This document shows, in pieces, positions 9,784 to 22,200 of a stretch of 60,000 bases of DNA (its first letter is position 1; each line of letters starts with the position of its first letter). The notes under the pieces were generated by a model, which had not been told where the DNA came from, ran no database searches, and was given only the letters and a program-made list of their open reading frames with translations. This DNA comes from Strigamia acuminata (Eukaryota > Arthropoda > Chilopoda > Geophilomorpha > Linotaeniidae), in the NCBI GenBank assembly GCA_949358305.1, contig OX442314.1, positions 4,841,087 through 4,901,086 of the forward strand, written 5' to 3'. The position numbers and the translations under genes are program-made.

Positions 9784-10931
9784 TTACAGTGAAAGCTGTG
9801 TAGTTCGGACATAGGACGGGTCCCACAAACTTGTCCGGTCTAGGAAATGTCTATTTTGTAGAGCGTATACACCTCTGGTCCGGACAAATGCCACATGTCT
9901 GCACTAAAGAGCTAAAGAAAATCAATTTCCGCTACATTAAAACAATTTAAAAAAATGTAATTTTCTAATGAAAGAAGCAATAAAAAGAATTTAAAACACT
10001 ACAAATTAAATTAAAAATTAAAAATTAGTTTATTGCCAGGTTCATAAAAGTTTAAAACCGAAATTTGCGCTAAGGGGTAGTGCTAACGCCAAGTGCCGCT
10101 AAAAATACGTACCGGTAATGTCTACGTTCGTGAAGACGTGCACATGGCGTAACGGTACCTTTAACACAAATTTCCTTTTGCAACCCTTGTGAACCTGCAA
10201 TAAATTAATGTTTTATTTAAATTTTAGTGTTTTTAATTCTTTTTGAAATTTGTTTCATTAGAAAATCGACATTTTTGGTTTTTTCCATCACTTCTTCGAA
10301 TTTTATTTGTTTGAATCTTCAGAGGTTTCGTTCATTTCTTCGACAGTATTTACTTCGAAAAGTAATTCTAATCTCCCTTTGCTGCAGTGCCATTTCTCCC
10401 ACGATCAGTTCTTCGAAAGAGTCATTTCTTCAAAACTCATTTCTCGAATCGGTCATTTCTTCGAATCCACGCATTTACGTCGCATTAATGTAACGCCTTG
10501 CAGGCACTATATTGTATAAGTATTAACATCCTTGTGGGTGCTAATCACGTTGGGATCTTCAGGATGCTGGGTGGCGCTGCGTCAAGAACAGGGAGACACT
10601 GAAGCCGCGGTCGAAGGCATCAATACAGGGGTTTCTAACCCCCCGAAGAAACGTAAGGCAAGAATACTCCATTTGATGACTGAAAGGCGCACAATGTCTT
10701 CATTAGCCTTCATTCGTGGTATTGCCCACAACTTTGCTTTGCGGGTTACCTCTCATACAATAACTTCTCGAATGGGTTGTTTCTTCGAAAAAGATTTGTC
10801 TGCGAAACGATCTATTCGAGAAACGTGGTCTTCGAAATGACTGCCTGAGAAGTGAAATTCGAAGAAGTGACCCAGACTCGAGCAAACCTGTCCGGACGGT
10901 GCTATGTCCGGACTACACAGCTTACACTCCA
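9784..10931. mobile_element. 1.15 kb TIR element with TTCTTCGAA subterminal motifs
   Basis: About 27 bp at the left (AGTGAAAGCTGTGTAGTTCG, then GACATAG) match the reverse complement of the right end (about 10904-10931: GAGTGTAAGCTGTGTAGTCC, then GGACATAG). TCCGGAC motifs lie near both ends. Inside, TTCTTCGAA and TTCTCGAA motifs cluster at 10280-10480 and, mostly inverted, at 10765-10870. No transposase is visible. Confidence 0.5.
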
Positions 10932-11418
10932 TTTTAATAGAAAAAAATTCAAAATACACTTTCCGGGGTCCAAATTGACCCTAGGTTGGGGTGGAAAGGG
11001 TTAATAGGCAATAAACAGTTTTAAAAAAAGTTTTCTTGCGTTTTCTCTCGCCGTACAATCACTTTTCCAGCTAAAAATTCTTTATCCATAAAAAAATGAA
11101 TTTTTTTTGCAGAATTTTCATTTTTTTTAGAATCATTTTTACACTAATGAATCACTCCATAACAATTTTTTTTTTATCAGTTAGAAAACGTTAAAATTCC
11201 ACTTTTTCCAACTTGTCTTGGCGCCCCCCATTGAGTGTTTATTACGCCACTTCGAAATATCAATATATCACCGGTGTGTTGCATTTTCGCCCACCAAAAC
11301 AATTCACACGCGGAACGCCGAGGAGTAATAAGTCAAGCTCGAGTTTCGGCGAAAACTGTCGAGGTTGTTCAGAATAAATTCCCTAAAATATAAAAATTAA
11401 AATTAATTTTTTTTTTTT

Positions 11419-14400
11419 TTAAATTCTATTTTTCGTTTGCCTCGTTTTTTCGGCCATTTCGTCGGGCGACCAGCGAGAGTTGTAGGGATAGTCCTCGTAT
11501 TTCGTGAAACACGGTTGGCCGTTGTTGCGGGACAACGTGTAGATGGACTGTAACATTATTGTGGGTTTGTCTTCGGGGAAATATTGCGGAAGGTTAACTG
11601 GAAGATTGAAATGATTTTGAATTTTTTTGGGTTTTTTTTGGGTATTTTGGGTTTTTTTTACTGTGAACTATGAAGAAAAATTCGTCCTTTTCGAATAAAA
11701 AGGAGATTTTGGTGAATAATTCCATGTCGAATTCGAGTAGTGAGCTTTTGGAAAGGAAAAATATGGATTTTATTGAAAAGGTTTGGATGTAATTCGTGGT
11801 TTGTTTAAGTTGGGTGAAATAATGGCGTAGTAATTGTACTATTGTGTGGGTGTGTGTATCAGAATTAATTGGATTTGGCCAAATGTGCTGTCGGGGTTTA
11901 TGGAAATTTTCAAATTTTCTCAAAGTTTGGTTGAATTTTTGTTTTTTTTGTATATTTTTTTTGAAATTTAGTGCAAATTTTCTGAAACTTAAAGAATTTG
12001 ATAAAATTCAATCAAATTTGATGAAATTCAATTCAAATTGTTGAAATTCAATTCAAATTTGATAAAATTTGAATTTAATTTGTTAAAATTCAGTCAAAAT
12101 TGATGAAATTTGTTAAAATTCAATCAAAATTGATGAAATTTGCATGAAATTTGAATGAAATTTGATAAAATTTGATAAAATGTGAATGAAATTTGATGAA
12201 ATTTGTTGAAATTTGTTGAAATTCAATTCAAATTTGATGAAATTTGATGAAATTTGTTGAAATTCAATTCAAATTTGATGAAATTTGATGAAATTTGTTG
12301 AAATTCAATTCAAATTTGATGAAATTTGATGAAATTTGTTGAAATTCAATTCAAATTTGATGAAATTTGAATTAAATTTGTTAAAATTCAGTCAAATTTG
12401 ATAAATTTTGATGAAATTTGAATGATTTTTGATGAAATTTAAATGAAATTTGATAAAATTTGAATGGAATTTGATGAAATTTGAATGAAATTTGATGAAA
12501 TGCAATTCAAATTTGATGAAATTTGAATTTAATTTGTTAAAATTCAATCAAAATTGATGAAAATTGCATGAAATTTGTTAAAATTCAATTCAATTGGTTA
12601 AAATTCAATTCAATTGGTTAAAATTCAATTCAATTGGTTAAAATTCAATTCAATTGGTTAAAATTCAATTCAATTGGTTAAAATTCAATTCAATTGGTTA
12701 AAATTCAATCAAAATTGATGAAATTTGTTAAAATTCAATCAAATTTGATGAAATTTGAATGAAATTTGAATGAAATTCAATGAAATCCAACACAAATTTG
12801 TCAAATTTGTTGAAAACCACTTCAGAACAATCCAAAACTCCCCAAACTCATAAACCAATCGACACGCCATCAAATCAAAACATACGATCCAAAATGCGAC
12901 AGAAAAGCCGACGTGTACTCCTTCCTTCGTTCGTACCCCAACTCAACTTGCGCAATCTAAAACAAACAAACAAACAAATAAACAAATAAAATCAGTTCTC
13001 AAACGCAGACTTCAAAAAATGTACAACTTTATTTTGAATTAATTCTTGCACGTTTGGCACATATTCCATCAGACAACTCCCAGCTGGATAGTTCGGAATC
13101 CGCAAATTCGTGGAACCACCGAAAGCGCTGAAAAACAAACTAAATAAATAAATTAAATTTAAATTAAATTCAACCATCCGTGAATTACTTCTCTACGCGC
13201 GGCGACAGAAATATCTGCGGCGAAATCTTGTTCATATCTCGCAAATTAAACACGATTAACAGAACGATGGAATCTTCGCCCGGATTTCCCTTGAAAAGGT
13301 AAAAATGTGTGAGTGGACGCCTGGACGGGAGAAAGTTTGAAGTTTTTCAGTTACGTTTAAGTAGACCGGAGGGATTTTCGACAAATCGACTGGAAGACGA
13401 ACCAGGAAATTAACAGTTCCTGATTTTGACTGAAAATGTTCAATTATATTCAATTAAAAATCGATTTTCATCATTTAAAATCGATTTTCATCGTTTAAAA
13501 TCGATTTTCATCGTTTAAAATCGATTTTCATCGTTTAAAATCGATTTTCATCGTTTAAAATCGATTTTCATCGTTTAAAATCGATTTTCATCGTTTAAAA
13601 TCGATTTTCATCGTTTAAAATCGATTTTCATCGTTTAAAATCGATTTTCATCGTTTAAAATCGATTTTCATCGTTTAAAATCGATTTTCATCGTTTAAAA
13701 TCGATTTTCATCGTTTAAAATCGATTTTCATCGTTTAAAATCGATTTTCATCGTTTAAAATCGATTTTCATCGTTTAAAATCGATTTTCATCAATTAAAT
13801 TATTAAAAATCGATTTTCATCATTTAAAATCGATTTTCATCATTTAAAATCGATTTTCATCATTTAAAATCGATTTTCATCAATTAAAATCGATTTTTAT
13901 CAATTAAAATCAATTTTCATCATTTAAAATCGATTTTCATCATTTAAAATCAATTTTAATCAATTAAAATCGATTTTCATAATTTAAAATCGATTTTTAT
14001 CATTTAAAATCGATTAAAAACCAATTTTTAATTATTTAAAATCGATTTTCTTCATCAAAATTGAATAAAAACCGAATTTCAATCATTTAAAATCGATTTT
14101 CATCATCAAAATTGAAGAAGAACCAATTTTCATCATTTAAAATCAATTTCAATCGATAACAATCAAGTTTAATTGTTGAAAACCGATTTAAATCGACTAT
14201 TTATCGTTAAAAATCAATTTAAATCGACTATTTATCATTGAAAACCGATTTGAATCGACTATTTAAAGTTAAAAACCGATTTGAATCGACTATTTATCGT
14301 TAAAAACCAATTTAAATCGACCATTTATTGTTGAAAATCGATTTTAATTGCACGAAACCAATTTAAATCGACCATTTATCGTTGAAAATCAATTTTAATT

Positions 14401-15862
14401 GCACGAAACCAACTTTTCTCAATTGCACAACTTCGATGTCGTCTTTCGTGAAATTTGTGTTGTTGAGCAACGAATCGTATTCAAATTTCAGCCTCTCGTG
14501 TTTGTCTAATAAATCAACTTGATGTTCTCGATAAGCGTCCACTAATTGTTCAACAAGTTGAACCAACATGTCGGGATTGTCTTTGCTCCAATTCATCAAC
14601 GCCTGCAAAAATTCATATGTTTATATCCTGAAAATCATTCGCAGTCAGAGGCGGGATGCAGCACAAACACGAACTTTCATTAAATCAAACGACCGACAAA
14701 TGCATTTTAAAAGCAAAAAATAGGCCTTTTCACACAAAATTTCGTCATAAAAAATGTATCTTTTGATCTAAAATACGAATTTTGATTTAAAAATGTATTT
14801 TTTGGGTCTAAAAGGGTCTATTTTTGGTATAAAATTGCATTTTTAGGTTTAAATAGTTCGTTTTATACATAAAAAAATATTTTTTGATCAAAATAATCGA
14901 TTTTCGCTTTGGAAATGCATTTTTTGGTCTAAAATGTGTCTGAAATGGTCTATTTTTGCTTTAAAATTGCATTTTTGGTTTAAATAGTTCGTTTTATATA
15001 CATAAAAAATTAATTTATGGTTTGTAAATGTCTGTTTTTGTGTCTAATAAGTTATTTAACACAAAAGTTTGGTCTAAAAATGTCTGCTTCGGCTTCTAAT
15101 AAGTGATTAGACACGAAAACAGACATTTTTAGATAAAAAAAATTATTTTTTTTGGGTATAAAACGAACTATTTAGACCTAAAAATGTATTTTTAAAGCAA
15201 AAATAGACTTTTATAGACCAAAAAAATGCATTTTTAAAGCAAAAAAAAACCTTATAGATCAAAAAAGCATTTTTTTGTGTTGAAATATACTTAAAAAACG
15301 CAAAAACGGACCTTTTCAGACCAAAAAATTATTATTTAGACCCAAAAATGCCCCAAAAAATCTAAAAAATGCCGGTTTTAAGCTAAAAAAACAAAATAAT
15401 TCGTCTGTGCTTTGCCCGCCTCTATTTCCATCATCCAAAACACACTCCAAGTTTCATCGGATCGGGAACGAACTGTTTGTCGTCGAATATGAAATCTGGC
15501 GGATGGTTTGGACTGTTTCCAAGAAATATAACATCCCCTAAAACAAAAATTTTATTATCACAAAAAAATATTTATTTATTTATTTTATTTTATTTATTTA
15601 TTTTTACATTCCAGAGAAATTCCTGCGTACGGCAACGTCAATTTAAATCGGTCGCCGTTCGGTTTCTTCGAATTGGACGCACAACTGAAACGAACAAACG
15701 AATTTTATTATTTTTAATTATTTGTTTTTATTTTTGTTATTCGAACCCGGTGCGAATGTCCGATATTCGAACACTTCCCGAGCAAATACCGATCCACGCT
15801 TTTTTGATCAACGAAGAAACGAAAGGGTAAATTGCGGGTGTTATTTCATCGCGTAAACCCAT
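11419..15862 (-). CDS. BABAM2: BRISC and BRCA1-A complex member 2 (BRE), ten coding exons
   Basis: BABAM2 is a scaffold of two deubiquitinase assemblies, nuclear BRCA1-A and cytoplasmic BRISC, and is built of UEV-like folds. Coding exons, 5' to 3': 15862-15747, 15684-15608, 15537-15446, 14602-14414, 13429-13355, 13289-13189, 13127-13028, 12956-12886, 11744-11662, 11597-11419. Phases agree throughout and give 360 residues; the human protein is 383. Recognisable stretches are PFVSSLIKKAW, NGDRFKLTLPYAG, PPDFIF..FVPDP, LSPRVEN, GGSTNLRIPNYPAG, YVPNVQELIQNK, KEYTSAFLSHFG, EFDMELFTK and YPYNSRWSPDEMAEK. The C-terminus ends soon after EMAEK and lacks the usual tail. A minus-strand AATAAA lies at 11243-11238. 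One donor is ambiguous (13028 or 13025). Confidence 0.93.
11745..12885 (-). repeat. BABAM2 intron 8, packed with 10/20/41-bp tandem repeats
   Basis: Bases about 11990-12780 are tandem repeats. They are built from a 10-bp motif, TGAAATTTGA, and higher forms. A 41-bp unit is repeated about four times at 12200-12365, and a 20-bp unit (AAATTCAATTCAATTGGTTA) about six times at 12590-12710. The remainder of the intron is short unique DNA next to the splice sites. Confidence 0.9.
13430..14413 (-). repeat. BABAM2 intron 4, 20-bp minisatellite
   Basis: The unit TCGATTTTCATCGTTTAAAA is repeated about 17 times with almost no change from 13460 to 13795. It becomes degenerate to about 14110. A 31-bp form (AATCGACTATTTATCGTT plus an A-rich part) fills about 14165-14400. 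Short unique ends carry the splice sites. Confidence 0.92.
14603..15445 (-). repeat. BABAM2 intron 3, degenerate A/T-tract repeats
   Basis: From about 14690 to 15380 the intron consists of drifting phrases such as TGCATTTTTGGTCTAAAA and their complements, for example TTTAGACCAAAAA. The first half is mostly in one orientation and the second half in the other. No coding signal. Confidence 0.75.
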
Positions 15863-16253
15863 TTTCCAAATTATTTGATGCTGAAATTTATTTTTTATCG
15901 GAGAAAAATGTTGTTTTACGCGAGAGTTTTCCAGACACAGGAAGCGGCCATATTGTGTACTCTCGTAACAAAAAAGCAGTTGAGACGATATTTAGATTGT
16001 TTGAATGTATTTTATTTATTTTGTTTTTTCTAGAAAAGAGTGGAATTTATTATTTAAAAAAATTAATGTTTTGTTTTCCAAAAGACGATTTTTTACTTAA
16101 AATATGACGTCATAAAAAAACTAAATAAATGAATTCGAATACAAGTGATGACGATGTTAGTGCAGTTCTGAGGTTTTACTAAAACCCGGTTAACCAAAGA
16201 GGCGGTTATTTTATATCTTCGGCGATTTTGAAATCATTTTATTTTACATCGAC
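15863..16253. promoter_or_regulatory. Shared intergenic region between BABAM2 and MUS81 (candidate bidirectional promoter)
   Basis: 391 bp separate the two start codons. A perfect CRE palindrome, TGACGTCA, is at 16105-16112. An ETS-like ACAGGAAGCGG next to a YY1-like GGCCATATTG lies at 15936-15953. No TATA box is obvious near either gene. On the BABAM2 side there is a short upstream ATG (minus strand, near 15949) and a TTTCAG at 15881, so a tiny 5'-UTR intron is possible. Confidence 0.6.
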
Positions 16254-19200
16254 ATGGCAACTCAGAAAAAGTACAAACGAGTGAAGAAAATTATGAAAGA
16301 AAGCCCGAATCCGTTGTTTGAGAAATGGGTGCAGGAGTGGTACGACGAAGCGGCCACCAAAGGATGGAAAAGTCAATACAACTACAAAAAGGCGCTGCAA
16401 ACGTTGAAAAAGTACCCGCTGCCTTTAAATTCCGGCAAAGAAGCTCAAGTATTGGAGAATTTCGGTACGAAATTGCCAATTCCACCTCCACAATTCCAAA
16501 ATTTCGTCTGAAATTTAAAAAAAAATGAATTTTTTCGTTTTTAGGCGTCAAAATCTGCCAAATGCTCGACGACAAACTCAAAGAATTCGTGAAAAACGGA
16601 GGTAAATCATTGAGTTTTATAGTTTAAATCGTTTTTGTAATTTTATTTTACATTTTAGGTGATTTGCCGACCGAATTAAACGGAGATAGATCGAAGAGTT
16701 CGGCGATAAATGGGGATTCGTCGAGTGATGAAACGTGCGAATCGCAAGGACAGACGAGGAAAACCGCTCGCAAACGGGAATATGTGCCGGTGGTTCGATC
16801 AGGACCGTACGCTTTACTCGTTTCATTGTATAAAAATCATGAGGTAGAGGAAAGAATTCAGATTGAATGCATATTTTTCACTGAACGGTGAATTTATATA
16901 CCCAAAAATTGCAATTTTATCGCTGAAAATGCAATTTTATTGGTGAAAATGCAATTTTATTGGTGAAAATGCAATTTTATTGGTGAAAATGCAATTTTAT
17001 TGGTGAAAATGCAAGTTTGTCGGTGAAAATGCAATTTTATCGGTGAAAATGCATTGAAATGTGCAATTTTATCGCTGAAAATGCAATTTTATCACTGAAA
17101 ATGCATTGAAATGTGCAATTTTATCGCTGAAAATGCATTGATATGCTTAGAATGTGCAATTTTATCGCTGAAAATGCAATTTTATCGCTGAAAATGCAAT
17201 TTTATTGCTGAAAATGCAATTTTATCGCTGTAAATGCAATTTTATCGCTAAAAATGCAATTTTATCACTGAAAATGCAATTTTATCGCTAAAAATTCAAT
17301 TTTATTGCTGAAAATGCAATTTTATCGCTGTAAATGCAATTTTATCGCTGAAAATGCAATTTTATCGCTGAAAATGCAATTTTATCGCTGAAAATGCATT
17401 GATATGCTTAAAATGTGCAATTTTAACGCCGAAAATACATTCACAAGCTTAAAAACTGCATTTTTGTTGCTAAAAATGCATTTCCACGCATTAAATCTGC
17501 ATTATTATTATTATTTTCAGTTAAACGGTGCAAACGCTTGCATGAAAAAAGGCGATCTAATGGATGCGGCGCAACCGTTATCGGACAAATCGTTTCGCGT
17601 GGTTAACACAATAAACCAAAACATTTTTGCCGTTCACGCATTTAATTTTTCGTTAAATTTCAGCCCGAACCCGGCTGCTACTACACCGCTTGGTCGTCGA
17701 TGGGAGTGTTGATCAAAAAGTGTCTCATCGTCAAAGAAAGCAGCCCCGCCAAGTATTAAATCAAATCTAAGATACAAAACAATTCTTTCACGTAATAATT
17801 TCCTTTTACCAGATATTCGCTCACGGAGTCCGGCAAACACCTAGCGGCGAAAATTCTAAACGCCGAAAACCGAAAAACGAGCGAAATAAACGAGAATTCG
17901 CGTGAAATGAACGTAAATTCGCGAGAAATAAACGTGAATTCGCGAGAAATGAACGTAAATTCGCAGTCATCGTCGAGTTCAAGTCGTTTAATTTCAACTC
18001 AATCATCGACATCATCGAAAAATAGTGAAAATCGGTCGAATCGATTAAATATTTGGTTGGAAATCGATTTTTTTTAAATTATTTGTTCGATTTTTAGGTT
18101 TACTTACTGTTACGTGACGGATGGCGGCGAGGAAGTTCGGGAAAAGGACAAAGCTGCGATTTCCGTCGATGGTGAGTCGAATGGGTTGTTGGTGTTGGTT
18201 TTTATTGATTATGTTTTGGTTTTTTAGCTGATATGATTGGATTTTTGGTAAAATGTGGGAAGGAAACTTTGCTCTCGTCCGGACGTTGTTTTAAGATGGA
18301 TAAATCGCGGCCAGCGGCGGATGATTTCGTTTATGCCTTTTTACACAATAATTATGCGGATGAAATTATTGATGAAGAGGATTTTTTGAACAAAAGTATA
18401 ATTTTTATTTATAGATTTGATGGATTTTATGCATTTTGGGGACTGAGGACACTTTTTCAGAACCAAAAATGCATTTTTAGATGTTGAATTATAAACCCAT
18501 GTTAATATAAACCCATGACAAACAAAATGTTTTTTTTTTCATGCAGAAATACAGAAAACTGAATTTTAATTTAAAAAAAGTTATGCATTTTTACGAGAAG
18601 ACGAAAAAGTGCAAAAAGCTGAATTCATACACAAAAAATGCAAAAAAATGAATTTATACATAAAAAAATGCAAAAAGCTGAATTCATACACAAAAAATGC
18701 AAAAAAATGAATTTATACATAAAAAAATGCAAAAAATGAATTTTTTCATGCAAAAATGCAAAAAACTAAATTTTTCCATGCAAAAATGCAAAAAACTGAA
18801 TTTTTCCATGCAAAAAACTGAAATTTTCGATGCAAAAATGCACAAAACTGAATTTTTCCATGCAAAAATGCAAATAAAAGAATTTTTCCATGCAAAAATG
18901 CAAATAAAAGAATTTTTCCATGCAAAAATGCAAAAAACTAAATTTTTCCATGTAAAAATGCAAGAAACTGAATTTTTCCATGCAAAAATGCAAAAAACTG
19001 AATTTTTCCATGCAAAAATGCAAAAATGTGAATTAATACACAAAAAAAAAATCATTTTTTCATGCAAAAATGCAAAAATTTGAATTAATACACAAAAAAA
19101 ACATTATTTTTCCATGCAAAAATGGAAAAATTTGAATTAATACACAAAAAAAAAATCATTTTTCCATGCAAAAATGCAAAAATTTGAATTAATACACAAA

Positions 19201-22200
19201 AAAAAATCATTTTTCCATGCAAAAATGCAAAAATTTGAATTAATACACAAAAAAAACATTATTTTTCCATGCAAAAATGGAAAAATTTGAATTAATACAC
19301 AAAAAAAAAATCATTTTTCCATGCAAAAATGCAAAAATTTGAATTAATACACAAAAAAAACATTATTTTTCCATGCAAAAATGGAAAAATTTGAATTAAT
19401 ACACAAAAAAAAAATCATTTTTCCATGCAAAAATGCAATAATTTGAATTAATACATAAAAAAAAACATTTTTCCATGCAAAAATGCAAAAATTTGAATTA
19501 ATACACCCAAAAAATGCATTTTTTTTTATGCAAAATGCGTTTTTTGATGCAAAATGGATTTCTTTCCTCATGCTTAAAATACATTTAATATATTGTTTCA
19601 GTATCGAATAGTCAATCATCGGATTTTTCATTGTCGAACCAGTTTTGTTTACGTCCCGATCAATACGACATCGTCTTGTGCGTCGACAATTGTGAAACGG
19701 CGAGCGGGTGCGTTGGAATTGACGTTTGACGTTAATAACACCGCTAAACTAACATTTCGTTTTTCTAGGGAACCCAACAGTCGTCGATTGATGGTCCAAA
19801 ACGATCTGCGCAAAAATGGCGTCACGTTTGACATTCGCAAACTACACGTGGGCGATTACGCGTGGATCGCGCGAGAAAAAGTGGCTTTGGTGCCCGGGCA
19901 GTTGCGGTTGCCGCGAGGGCGGGAGTTGGTGTTGGATTACGTCGTCGAGCGCAAACGAATGGACGATTTGGCCGGGAGTATTAAAGATGGCCGTTTTCAC
20001 GAACAGAAAGTAGTTTGTTTGGGTTGGTTGTGGTTTGTTGGGGGTTGATTTTTGGTTTTGTTTTTTTAGTTTCGGTTGAAAGAGTGCGGATTGCGTCATC
20101 CGATTTATTTGGTGGAGGATTTTGGAGCGACTTCGTTGCCGGAATCCACTTTGATTCAAGCTGTCAGCAATACGCAGGTAAGTGGGGAAATTGGTTACTT
20201 GGAAAATGAATTTTTTTTAATTTTTTGATCGGGAAAATGAATTTTTGATCGGAAAAATGAATTTTTGATCGGAAAAATGAATTTCTGACATCGGAAAATC
20301 AATTTTTGATTGGAAAAATGATTTTTTTTATCGGAAAAATGAATTTTTTGATTGGAAAAATGAATTTTTTTATCGGAAAAATGAATTTTTTGATTGGAAA
20401 AATGAATTTTTTGATTGGAAAAATGAATTTTTTGATTGGAAAAATGAATTTTTTGATTGGAAAAATGAATTTTTTGATTGGAAAAATGAATTTTTTGATT
20501 GGAAAAATGAATTTTTTGATTGGAAAAATGAATTTTTTGATTGGAAAAATGAATTTTTTGATTGGAAAAATGAATTTTTTGATTGGAAAAATGAATTTTT
20601 TGATTGGAAAAATGAATTTTTTGATTGGAAAAATGAATTTTTTGATTGGAAAAATGAATTTTTTGATTGGAAAAATGAATTTTTTGATTGGAAAAATGAA
20701 TTTTTTGATTGGAAAAATGAATTTTTTGATTGGAAAAATGAATTTTTTGATTGGAAAAATGAATTTTTTGATTGGAAAAATGAATTTTTTGATTGGAAAA
20801 ATGAATTTTTTGATTGGAAAAATGAATTTTTTGATTGGAAAAATGAATTTTTTGATTGGAAAAATGAATTTTTTGATTGGAAAAATGAATTTTTTGATTG
20901 GAAAAATGAATTTTTTGATTGGAAAAATGAATTTTTTGATTGGAAAAATGAATTTTTTGATTGGAAAAATGAATTTTTTGATTGGAAAAATGAATTTTTT
21001 GATTGGAAAAATGAATTTTTTGATTGGAAAAATGAATTTTTTGATTGGAAAAATGAATTTTTTGATTGGAAAAATGAATTTTTTGATTGGAAAAATGAAT
21101 TTTTTGATTGGAAAAATGAATTTTTTGATTGGAAAAATGAATTTTTTGATTGGAAAAATGAATTTTTTGATTGGAAAAATGAATTTTTTGATTGGAAAAA
21201 TGAATTTTTTGATTGGAAAAATGAATTTTTTGATTGGAAAAATGAATTTTTTGATTGGAAAAATGAATTTTTTGATTGGAAAAATGAATTTTTTGATTGG
21301 AAAAATGAATTTTTTGATTGGAAAAATGAATTTTTTGATTGGAAAAATGAATTTTTTGATTGGAAAAATGAATTTTTTGATTGGAAAAATGAATTTTTTG
21401 ATTGGAAAAATGAATTTTTTGATTGGAAAAATGAATTTTTTGATTGGAAAAATGAATTTTTTGATTGGAAAAATGAATTTTTTGATTGGAAAAATGAATT
21501 TTTTGATTGGAAAAATGAATTTTTTGATTGGAAAAATGAATTTTTTGATTGGAAAAATGAATTTTTTGATTGGAAAAATGAATTTTTTGATTGGAAAAAT
21601 GAATTTTTTGATTGGAAAAATGAATTTTTTGATTGGAAAAATGAATTTTTTGATTGGAAAAATGAATTTTTTGATTGGAAAAATGAATTTTTTGATTGGA
21701 AAAATGAATTTTTTGATTGGAAAAATGAATTTTTTGATTGGAAAAATGAATTTTTTGATTGGAAAAATGAATTTTTTGATTGGAAAAATGAATTTTTTGA
21801 TTGGAAAAATGAATTTTTTGATTGGAAAAATGAATTTTTTGATCGGAAAAATGAATTTTTTGATCGAAAAAATATTTTTTTTTTTCGGGAAATGAATTTC
21901 TGACATCGGATAAATTAATTTCTGATCGAAAAAATGAATTGTTAATCGGAAAAATGAATTTTTGATCGGAAAAATCATTTTTTTGATCGGAAAATGAATT
22001 TTTGATTGGAAAATAATCGGAAAATTAATTTTTTATCAGAAAATGAATTTTTGATTGAAAAATAAATTTTTGTTTGGAAAATTGATTTTTTTGATTGGAA
22101 AAATCAATTTTTTGATTGGAAAAATGAATTTTTTGATTGGAAAAATGAATTTTTTGATTGGAAAAATGAATTTTTTGATTGGAAAAATGAATTTTTTGAT

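Noticed and set aside
11594-11923. Long first guess for a BABAM2 exon starting far upstream of 11744
   Set aside because: The extra residues do not match the family. The acceptor at 11745 and the exon at 12886-12956 restore both homology and phase.
12992-13027. Continuation of the BABAM2 frame past 13028 to a stop
   Set aside because: Splicing at 13028 joins NK to IAQVELGYERRKEY with correct family spacing; the read-through would truncate the protein.
13460-13795. CRISPR-like regular repeat
   Set aside because: Units are directly adjacent with no spacers, no cas genes, and the array lies in a eukaryotic intron. The same holds for the other 20-21-bp arrays.
20299-21978. Open frames of 559 and 529 codons on opposite strands
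   Set aside because: Both come from the 21-bp repeat, which has no stop in these frames. They lie within a MUS81 intron whose splice sites and phases are consistent.
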